Below are positions 1 through 5,509 of a stretch of 8,660 nt of DNA, one piece after another. Position 1 is the stretch's first letter, and each line of letters starts with the position of its first letter. Position numbers and translations under genes: made by a program. The notes beneath the pieces were generated by a model. It was given only the letters and a program-made list of their open reading frames with translations, was not told the DNA's origin and made no database searches. Source of the DNA: a bacterium (lineage in GTDB: Bacteria > Planctomycetota > B15-G4 > JADJEK01); contig JAUIEL010000265.1 of the NCBI GenBank assembly GCA_030428825.1, positions 1 to 8,660 of the forward strand, given 5' to 3'.

Positions 1-2102
1 CGACGCCGCTCCTGAGGCAGGGCGACCGTCACGTCCCGATCTCGTGGAAGGAGGCGATCGACATCGCGGCGAAGCGGATCGCCGCCGCCCCGAGGAGGTT
101 CGCGATCTACGGCTCCGGCCAATGGACGATCCCCGAGGGGTACGCGGCGCAGAAGCTGATCAAGGGCGGCCTCTCGAACAACCACATCGACCCGAACGCG
201 CGCCTCTGCATGGCGTCCGCGGTGACCGGCTTCCTGGCGACGTACGGCGTCGACGAGCCGGCCGGCTGCTACGACGACCTCGACGCCGCCGACGTCGTCC
301 TCACCTGGGGGAACAACCCGGCCGAGATGCACCCGGTCCTCTTCTCCCGGATCATCGATCGGCGCGGCCGCGGGGAGGACGTGTCGCTGATCGACCTCTC
401 GACGAGGACGACCCGCACGAGCGAGTTCGCGCAGGAACACCTCCTCTTCCGGCCGAACACCGACCTCGCGATCGCCAACGGGATCGCGCACCTCCTGATC
501 GAGGACGGGACGTACGACGAGGCGTTCGTCGCCGAACACTGCGCGTTCAGGGCGCCGAGCGACCCGCCCGGACTGCTCGGCCGAGCGATCTCGTTCGAGG
601 AGTACAAGGCGCTGGTGAAGGAGTACACGCCCGAGCGCGTCGAGGAGATCTCGGGCGTCCCGGCGGAGAAGATCCGGATGCTCGGCCGGCTGTTCGGCGA
701 CCGGACGAAGCGGATCACGAGCCTCTGGTGCATGGGGATGAACCAGCACACCCAGGGGACCGCGATCAACTGCCTCGTCCACGGGATCCACCTCCTCTCC
801 GGCCACTTCGGACGGCCGGGCGACGCCCCGACCAGCCTCACCGGCCAGCCGTCGGCGTGCGGCACCGCGCGCGAGGTCGGGACCCTGGCGCACGCGCTCC
901 CGGGCGGCCGGGTCGTGGCGAACGAGGAGCACCGGCGCCAGGCCGAGGAGATCTGGAACCTCCCCCCCGGGAGGATCGACCCGACGCCCGGGTTTCACAC
1001 CGTTTCGATGTGGGACTCCTTCTGCAAGCCGGGCGCGGAGATCGAGACGATCTGGGTGCAGGTCACGAACCCCGGCCAGACGCTGCCGAACCTGGAGAAG
1101 CTGTTCCTCGGCGCCGCCGACCTCGAGGAGAAGTTCCTGATCGTCTCGGAGGTCTACCCGACCGCGACGACGCGGCTCGCCGACCTGATCCTCCCGGCCG
1201 CGATGTGGGTCGAGAAGAACGGGATCTACGGCAACTCCGAACGCCGCACCCAGCAGTGGTTCAAGATGGTCGACCCGCCGGGCGAGGCCCGCGACGACTG
1301 CTGGCAGACGATCGCCGTCGCGCGGCGTCTGTTCGAGCTCGGCGTCGAGGGGATGAAGGACAGGGACGGCCGGTTCCTGTTCGAGGTGCTCGACGAGAAC
1401 GGCGACGAGGTCCCGATCTGGGAGTGGGAGCACTACGACGACGTCAACGTCGACGAGCACCTGTTCGAGGAGTACCGGAGGTTCTCCCGGCTGAAGCACA
1501 AGGACCTCGCGCCGTACTCCGAGTACGTGAAGGCGCGCGGGCTCCGGTGGCCGGTCGTGCAGCAGAAGGACGGGTCGTGGCGGGAGACGCGCTTCCGCTT
1601 CGCGGCGTTCGACGACCCATACGTCGAGGCCGGGCGGGAGTTCCAGTTCTACCACTCGACCACGAAGGACGACCGGGCGCAGATCTGGTTCTCGCCGTAC
1701 GTCCCGCCGCCGGAGGTGCCGGACGACGGCTACGGATTCTGGCTCACCACGGGGCGCGTGCTCGAGCACTGGCACACCGGCACGATGACCCGGCGCGTGC
1801 CGCAGCTCTCGCGGGCGATGCCCCGGGCGTACGCGGAGCTGAACGCCGAGGACGCCAAGCGGCTCGGGATCTCGAACGGCGACCCGGTGAGGATCGAGTC
1901 GCGCCGCGGGAGCATCGAGCTGCCGGCCTGGATCGGCGGGCGGGGCAGCACGCCGCCCGGCACGGTCTTCGTCCCGTTCTTCGACGAGATGAAGTTGATC
2001 AACGAGGTGACGCTCGACGCGCACGACCCGTTCTCGAAGCAGCCGGACTACAAGAAGTGCGCCGTCCGGGTCTCGCCGGTGAACGAGGAGCCCGAGCAGT
2101 GA
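1..2102 (+). CDS. napA: Periplasmic nitrate reductase catalytic subunit NapA, 5' end missing
   Basis: NapA reduces nitrate to nitrite in the periplasm at a bis-molybdopterin guanine dinucleotide centre, taking electrons from NapB. The frame is open from base 3 with no stop upstream, so about 699 C-terminal residues are present. The E. coli protein is 828 residues, and the Tat signal and N-terminal [4Fe-4S] cysteines would lie before the window. Seen directly: the NapA signature NARLCMASAV around bases 189-221, whose Cys (207-209) is the molybdenum ligand in the family; GCYDDLDAADVVLTWGNNPAEMHP; LADLILPAAMWVEKNGIYGN; and near the end GRVLEHWHTGTMTRRVP and the FKKCAV-like ending KKCAVRV typical of NapA. 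The number of residues after the molybdenum Cys (630) is close to E. coli (about 647), so the C-terminal part is intact. The Cys ligand and HWHTG region separate it from respiratory NarG, and the C-terminal match favours NapA over assimilatory NasA. The stop overlaps the next start by 4 nt. Confidence 0.96.
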   Translation, partial: TPLLRQGDRHVPISWKEAIDIAAKRIAAAPRRFAIYGSGQWTIPEGYAAQKLIKGGLSNNHIDPNARLCMASAVTGFLATYGVDEPAGCYDDLDAADVVLTWGNNPAEMHPVLFSRIIDRRGRGEDVSLIDLSTRTTRTSEFAQEHLLFRPNTDLAIANGIAHLLIEDGTYDEAFVAEHCAFRAPSDPPGLLGRAISFEEYKALVKEYTPERVEEISGVPAEKIRMLGRLFGDRTKRITSLWCMGMNQHTQGTAINCLVHGIHLLSGHFGRPGDAPTSLTGQPSACGTAREVGTLAHALPGGRVVANEEHRRQAEEIWNLPPGRIDPTPGFHTVSMWDSFCKPGAEIETIWVQVTNPGQTLPNLEKLFLGAADLEEKFLIVSEVYPTATTRLADLILPAAMWVEKNGIYGNSERRTQQWFKMVDPPGEARDDCWQTIAVARRLFELGVEGMKDRDGRFLFEVLDENGDEVPIWEWEHYDDVNVDEHLFEEYRRFSRLKHKDLAPYSEYVKARGLRWPVVQQKDGSWRETRFRFAAFDDPYVEAGREFQFYHSTTKDDRAQIWFSPYVPPPEVPDDGYGFWLTTGRVLEHWHTGTMTRRVPQLSRAMPRAYAELNAEDAKRLGISNGDPVRIESRRGSIELPAWIGGRGSTPPGTVFVPFFDEMKLINEVTLDAHDPFSKQPDYKKCAVRVSPVNEEPEQ

Positions 2103-2890
2103 GCGCCCCCGCGGGACCGCGCCCCGCCGCCGAACTCCTGACGGCCGCCGCGATCGGCCTCGCGCTCGTCGGCTACTTCGTCGGGATCGGCGGGACCGAG
2201 CGGTCGACCGGCGGAGGCTCACGCCCCGCCGCTCCTCGCCCGGCCCCGCCGCGCGCGGGCGACGTCGCGGACGCGGCGAGCTACGCCGATCTCCGCACGC
2301 TCGACCTCGGGCCGAACCGCGACTACGTCTCCCGGCTGTCGACGCTCGCGTCGAAGGCCGCGGTCGGACCCGGCGAGAGCCCGCCCGACCCGGCGGCCAA
2401 GCGGACGGCGCTCGCCGAGCGGGCCGAGCTCCGGGCGTACAACGGCGCGCCGCCGGTCGTGCCGCACGCCGTCGACGCCCGCTCCGCCGCGAGCTGCCTC
2501 GCCTGCCACGGCGAGGGAGTCGCCGTCGGGGACCGCGTCGCGGCGCGCGTCCCGCACGAACCGTTCGCGAGCTGTCTCCAGTGCCACGTCGAGGCGGCGT
2601 CGTCGGCGCTCCCGCCGTTCGTGCTCGCCGCGAGCTCGTTCGAGGGGATCGACGCCCCGCCGGAGGGCGCCCGCGCGTATCCGGGCGCGCCGCCGGTCGT
2701 GCCGCACACGACCTGGATGCGCACGGACTGTCTCTCGTGCCACGGCCCGACGGGCGACTTCCCGATGCGGACGTCGCACCCTGAACGCGCCTCCTGCCTG
2801 CAGTGCCACGCCCCGTCCGCGGCGCTCGACCAGGTGAAGCACTCCGCCCTCGACGGTCCGCGGTTCTGGTCGGAGGCGGACGAGCCGTGA
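2099..2890 (+). CDS. napB: Tandem-duplicated NapB-like tetrahaem cytochrome c (nitrate reductase electron-transfer subunit)
   Basis: This 263-residue c-type cytochrome probably passes electrons to NapA. The GTG start is supported by GAGGAG at 2085-2090, 8 nt upstream, and by a GTGA overlap with the napA stop. Residues 13-30 are one hydrophobic segment with no clear cleavage site, so it may be membrane-anchored rather than soluble. A Pro/Ala-rich linker follows. Two modules then repeat the NapB plan of a distal His in PPVVPH, CxxCH, a second distal His and CxxCH. Module 1 has H123, CLACH 133-137, H153 and CLQCH 159-163. Module 2 has H203, CLSCH 211-215, H227 and CLQCH 233-237. Known NapB proteins carry one such module with two bis-His haems, so four bis-His haems are predicted here by analogy. 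A 24-nt block coding GAPPVVPH is identical in both modules (2444-2467 and 2684-2707). A generic multihaem cytochrome is the alternative, but position after napA and the PPVVPH motif favour NapB. Confidence 0.88.
   Translation: MSAPAGPRPAAELLTAAAIGLALVGYFVGIGGTERSTGGGSRPAAPRPAPPRAGDVADAASYADLRTLDLGPNRDYVSRLSTLASKAAVGPGESPPDPAAKRTALAERAELRAYNGAPPVVPHAVDARSAASCLACHGEGVAVGDRVAARVPHEPFASCLQCHVEAASSALPPFVLAASSFEGIDAPPEGARAYPGAPPVVPHTTWMRTDCLSCHGPTGDFPMRTSHPERASCLQCHAPSAALDQVKHSALDGPRFWSEADEP
2444..2707 (+). repeat. Internal tandem duplication of the NapB haem module
   Basis: The bases 2444-2467 and 2684-2707 are identical over 24 nt and sit 240 nt (80 codons) apart in the same reading frame. They code the GAPPVVPH segment that supplies a haem-ligating His in NapB. 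The flanking protein (AY-x-GAPPVVPH, then CxxCH, His, CxxCH) repeats at the same scale, with offsets of 80, 78, 74 and 74 residues for the four ligand sites. Outside this block the two copies have diverged clearly, so the duplication is not recent. The shared block is probably held by selection or gene conversion. Confidence 0.85.
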
Positions 2891-3198
2891 GGCACGGACC
2901 GAGGCTCTCGCGGCGCGACCTGCTGCGCGGTCGGTTCCTGCCGTCCGCGCCGCCGGCCGCCGACGTCGCGGCGGCGACCGGGGACGGGGTCGCCGTGGTG
3001 ATGGCGTGGGGCTGCCTCGCGTTCCGGGGGACGATCTGCTCGGTCTGCGTCGAGCGTTGCCCCGAGGACGGCGCGCTCCGGCTCGAGGCGGGCCGGCCCG
3101 TCGTCGCCCCCGACCGCTGCACCGGCTGCGGCGACTGCGTCGACGTCTGCCCCGCCCCGTCGCGCGCCGTCGTGATCCGTCCGAGGAGGGACCGATGA
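2887..3198 (+). CDS. napF: Short NapF-like ferredoxin with two [4Fe-4S] clusters
   Basis: A 103-residue cytoplasmic-type iron-sulfur protein resembling NapF, which in E. coli interacts with NapA and is thought to help its cofactor maturation. The GTG start overlaps the napB stop (GTGA) and has GGAGG at 2872-2876; the frame stays open upstream, but that part lies inside napB. The N-terminus LSRRDLLRGRF (7-17) matches the SRR-x-LL-x-GR opening of NapF. Eight cysteines follow. The first set is C43, C51, C54 and C58 (C-x7-C-x2-C-x3-CP), equivalent to the third NapF motif. The second set is C78, C81, C84 and C88 (CTGCGDCVDVCP), equivalent to the last motif. E. coli NapF has 164 residues and two more ferredoxin motifs between its N-terminus and this part; here they are absent, leaving only a short Ala/Pro linker. 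No signal peptide with a normal hydrophobic core is visible, despite the RR pair at 9-10. A generic 2[4Fe-4S] ferredoxin is less likely given both ends match NapF. Confidence 0.82.
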   Translation: MRHGPRLSRRDLLRGRFLPSAPPAADVAAATGDGVAVVMAWGCLAFRGTICSVCVERCPEDGALRLEAGRPVVAPDRCTGCGDCVDVCPAPSRAVVIRPRRDR

Positions 3199-3488
3199 CC
3201 GGAGAACCGCTCCCCGAGCTGCGCGAGGGTCTCCTCACCGGGGACGAGCTCCGCCTCCTCCTCGACGACGTCGAGCGGCACGGCGCCGACCTCGAGGTCG
3301 CCGTGCGGAGGGGGCGCGGCGGTCCGGTCGAGACCGGCCGTGACGTCGCCGCCGCCCGCCGCGCGCTCTTCCCGGACGCCGCGCCGCCCGCGGCGGTCCG
3401 GCTGCGGTACCGGTTCGAGGGGGTCGAGTGGCGGGACACGCTGACGCCGGCCCCCGGCGGCTTCCGCCTGATCCGCGTCGGAGGCTGA
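3195..3488 (+). CDS. Uncharacterised 97-residue protein, last gene of the nap operon
   Basis: I do not recognise this protein. The ATG at 3195 overlaps the napF stop (ATGA) and has a strong GAGGAGGG at 3183-3190 with 4-nt spacing, so translation is well supported. The protein has no signal peptide, membrane segment or cysteine, so it is probably cytoplasmic and does not bind haem or an iron-sulfur cluster by Cys. The N-terminal half (about 15-45) is charged and likely helical (DELRLLLDDVERHGADLEV). An Ala/Pro linker follows, and the C-terminal half (about 68-96) looks like a beta hairpin with aromatic residues (RLRYRFEGVEWRDTLTPAPG). The size and position recall NapD, the small NapA chaperone, but I see no NapD-like sequence. 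It may be a lineage-specific accessory or maturation protein; that is inference from position only. Confidence 0.8.
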   Translation: MTGEPLPELREGLLTGDELRLLLDDVERHGADLEVAVRRGRGGPVETGRDVAAARRALFPDAAPPAAVRLRYRFEGVEWRDTLTPAPGGFRLIRVGG

Positions 3489-3492
3489 CGGC

Positions 3493-3506
3493 GCCGCCGC
3501 GGCGGC
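3493..3506. terminator. GC palindrome between convergent operons, possible weak bidirectional terminator
   Basis: The 18-nt gap between the stop of the nap operon and the stop of the metallophosphoesterase contains the perfect 14-nt palindrome GCCGCCGCGGCGGC. In RNA from either strand it could fold into a short GC hairpin. There is no T-run on either side, so it is not a canonical intrinsic terminator. In DNA this GC-rich, such a palindrome can also occur by chance. Confidence 0.25.
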
Positions 3507-4280
3507 TCAGTCCGGCGTTTCGCCGTCGACCTCGAGCAGCCGTCGGGGCGCCATCCGGACGGCGTCCGCGCTGACGCAGTGGTACTCGGTCCTCCCCCGT
3601 CGCCCCTCGAACGCGGTGGCGATCGACGCCGCGCCGTGCAGATGGCCGTGGACGCAGACGTCGACGCCGAACCGATCGATCAGCTCGGTGAAGCCGGACG
3701 GCTCGTGCTCGGGGTTCATCGGCGGGTAGTGGAGCAGGCAGACGAGCCGCTCCCACGACGCCCCGCTCTTCTCCAGCCGCTCGAACGCCATCTTCAGGCG
3801 CCCGACCTCGCGCTCGTACAGCTTCCGGTCCTGCTCGGTGTACGTCGTGGTCCCCGCCGCCGCCTTCCCGTCGTGCATCAGGTCGGCCGAACCGATCGAG
3901 CCCGGGCACTGCCAGCCGCGCGTGCCGACGAACGCGACCGGACCGAGGACGACGTGGTCGTACTGCAGCGCGTGGACGGACTCCCCGAACGCGGCGCGGA
4001 CCTTCCCGATCGACTTCCACCAGAAGTCGTGGTTCCCCTTGACGACGACCTTGGTCCCGCGGAGGCCGTCGATCCAGGCGAGGTCGTCGCGCGCCTCCTC
4101 GATCGTCATCGCCCACGAGAGGTCGCCGACGATCAGCAGGACGTCGTCGTCGCGGGCGGCGTCGTTCCACCGCTCCGCGATCACCCGCGGGTGGTCGGTC
4201 CAGACCGGGTCGAACCGCTCCATCCCCTTCGCGCGCGGGCCGCCCGGCAGGTGGACGTCGCCGATGGCGTAGACCCTCAT
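3507..4280 (-). CDS. Calcineurin-like metallophosphoesterase (COG1768-like)
   Basis: A 257-residue predicted dinuclear-metal phosphoesterase of the calcineurin-like fold. The full motif set is visible: GDVH (D8, H10), VGDLSWAM (D53), KGNHDFWW (N83, H84), LLHYPP (H184) and HGHLHG (H213, H215). The spacing and extra blocks (DDLAWIDGL, GTRGWQCP, TEQDRKLYERE, SGFTELI) match, from memory, the COG1768 group of predicted phosphohydrolases, whose substrates are not established. No signal peptide, so it should be cytoplasmic. The ATG overlaps the stop of the upstream phosphatase gene by 4 nt (ATGA at 4277-4280 on this strand), so the pair is probably translationally coupled. An in-frame extension upstream to 5009 is an overlap artefact lying inside the phosphatase gene. 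Substrate unknown; the coupling suggests both proteins act on phosphate monoesters or nucleotides in one process. Confidence 0.92.
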   Translation of the reverse strand: MRVYAIGDVHLPGGPRAKGMERFDPVWTDHPRVIAERWNDAARDDDVLLIVGDLSWAMTIEEARDDLAWIDGLRGTKVVVKGNHDFWWKSIGKVRAAFGESVHALQYDHVVLGPVAFVGTRGWQCPGSIGSADLMHDGKAAAGTTTYTEQDRKLYEREVGRLKMAFERLEKSGASWERLVCLLHYPPMNPEHEPSGFTELIDRFGVDVCVHGHLHGAASIATAFEGRRGRTEYHCVSADAVRMAPRRLLEVDGETPD

Positions 4281-5290
4281 CGTCCCGCCCCCGGCGCGGA
4301 GAGGAACCGGTCCAGCGCGTCCCGCAGGAGCGGCTCGAGCGCGGCCCGGGTCGCCTCGTTCGCGTACGCCGCGAACGAGATCCGGTGCTCGACGTCGAGC
4401 GGCGGGTCGAACGGCGACCCGTCCGGCCGGACCAGCGGGCAGCCGGCCTCCTCGGCGATCAGGGAGCAGCAGACGTCGTACGGCTTCGACGTGACGTTCC
4501 GCACCCCGAGCGCGTCCCCGACCACGCCGCGCAGGTCGCAGACGAACCGGTACCGACGGGTCGCCAGGAGGTGGAGCTGTCCCGCGTTGCAGATGTACTG
4601 GTCGTCGTAGAGGGTCCGCCGGTCCGCGCCGCGTTCGTCGCAGAGCCGGCGCAGGAACTCCTCCTCGATCCCCGCGATCGCCCGCCGGTCCTCGGGGGAG
4701 AACTTGAAGAAGACGAAGAAGCCGTGGTCGAGCGGGACGCGGTTCGGGGCGACGATCGCCCGCGCGCCCGACTCCCGGCCGGTCTCCAGGTCCTTCCGCA
4801 CCCGCCGGACGCCGCCCCCGCGGACCGCGGTCAGCACCTCCGCCGAACGCCGGTCGAGGCACGGCAGCTCGCTCTGGACGCACGCCCGAACGTGCCGCAA
4901 CGAGGTCTCGTCGCCGCGCTCCTCGGCGAGCGCGGACAGGACCCAGCCGCTCCGCATGTCGTGCGAGAGGTTCCTCGTGCCGTCGATCGGGTCGACGACC
5001 AGCCGCCACGCCGGATCGCCCCGGCCGTACGTCCGGAGGCCGGTCCCCTCCGAGACGACCGCGATCGGGATCTCGCGCGCGAGCTCCTCCGCGAACCGGT
5101 CGACCTCCTCCTCCGCGGGGACGTCGATCGCGAAGGTGACGTCGCCGGCCCCTTCCTCGGCGACCCGCGCCTCTTCCGACGACGGGTCGTCGCCGCGCGC
5201 GGCCGCCCCGCGGGAGAGCGCCTCCCCGACCCGCGCCCGGATGCGGTCGTGGAGCACGGTCAGTCGCGGCAGGAGTCGCTCGAGTTCCAT
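4277..5290 (-). CDS. Inositol monophosphatase superfamily protein
   Basis: A 337-residue, probably cytoplasmic Mg2+-dependent sugar- or inositol-phosphate phosphatase. Counting from the ATG at 5290, the family's metal-site motifs are visible: D in DVTFAID (about 50-56), SEG (E81), DPIDGT (D100, D103) and KPYD (D272) followed by LIAEEAGCPL. Two things depart from the norm: the usual SEE is SEG, keeping the first Glu but not the second, and the usual W-D of the last motif is Y-D. It is also about 70 residues longer than typical family members (about 260), the extra sequence lying mainly between DPIDGT and the last motif (about 145-235, including GFFVFFKFSPEDRRAI). A TTG at 5296 is an alternative start: AGGGG lies 8 nt before the TTG and 14 nt before the ATG, so the TTG is a serious rival. 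First gene of a two-gene operon with the metallophosphoesterase. Substrate not predictable; SuhB-like, CysQ-like and FBPase-like roles are all possible. Confidence 0.88.
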   Translation of the reverse strand: MELERLLPRLTVLHDRIRARVGEALSRGAAARGDDPSSEEARVAEEGAGDVTFAIDVPAEEEVDRFAEELAREIPIAVVSEGTGLRTYGRGDPAWRLVVDPIDGTRNLSHDMRSGWVLSALAEERGDETSLRHVRACVQSELPCLDRRSAEVLTAVRGGGVRRVRKDLETGRESGARAIVAPNRVPLDHGFFVFFKFSPEDRRAIAGIEEEFLRRLCDERGADRRTLYDDQYICNAGQLHLLATRRYRFVCDLRGVVGDALGVRNVTSKPYDVCCSLIAEEAGCPLVRPDGSPFDPPLDVEHRISFAAYANEATRAALEPLLRDALDRFLSAPGAGR

Positions 5291-5509
5291 GCCCAAGAAC
5301 CTATCCCCTCTCTCCCGCCGCCGCGAACCGATCGACGGGAGACCCGGGAGATCGCTTCAACCCCGTCCGGTCGGGCGGCGTACCCCGAGGGTGGGCTCCC
5401 GCCCCTCCGGGCCGCTCAGGTTCTGCTGCCGGGGCGGTCGAGAGGTTCGTAGGATGGAGCTCATTCCGCCTCTCCCCCACTCGATCGCGCCGTGACCGGA
5501 GCCGCCGCC
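5291..5509. promoter_or_regulatory. Divergent intergenic region with repeated heptamer; promoters presumed
   Basis: This is the only sizeable non-coding stretch. It separates the phosphatase operon (-) from the TPR gene (+), so it should hold promoters for both. I found no convincing -35/-10 pair in either direction; TTGAAG occurs on the minus strand near 5354-5359 without a matching -10. CGGGAGA occurs at 5336-5342 and 5345-5351, and its inverse TCTCCCG at 5311-5317. A GC stem with one bulge can form at 5389-5407. On the plus strand GGAG at 5498-5501 is the likely ribosome binding site of the TPR gene. Confidence 0.4.

Noticed and set aside
44..2890. A 948-residue open frame that seems to fuse sequence inside napA to the NapB-like cytochrome
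   Set aside because: The first ~685 residues are low-complexity Arg/Pro/Gly sequence from the wrong frame of napA. The GTG at 2099 with its ribosome binding site is the true start.
2887..2935. Tat signal peptide from the RR pair in the NapF-like protein
   Set aside because: No hydrophobic core follows the RR pair. NapF proteins share this SRR opening and are cytoplasmic.
2219..3439. Long minus-strand frames opposite napB, napF and the small unknown gene (also 3235-4170)
   Set aside because: Arg/Ser/Pro-rich translations without motifs, fully overlapping genes with clear motifs; typical of GC-rich antisense frames.
3195..3488. Small last nap gene as NapD
   Set aside because: Size fits, but I see none of the NapD sequence pattern, and the C-terminal aromatic hairpin is different. 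Left as unknown.
3507..5009. In-frame N-terminal extension making a 500-residue metallophosphoesterase
   Set aside because: The extension lies in the wrong frame of the phosphatase gene. The GDVH motif starts eight residues after the ATG at 4280, as expected for the family.
5389..5407. Bulged GC hairpin in the divergent region as a terminator or riboswitch
   Set aside because: Short, interrupted, no T-run and no conserved riboswitch core; likely chance in this base composition.
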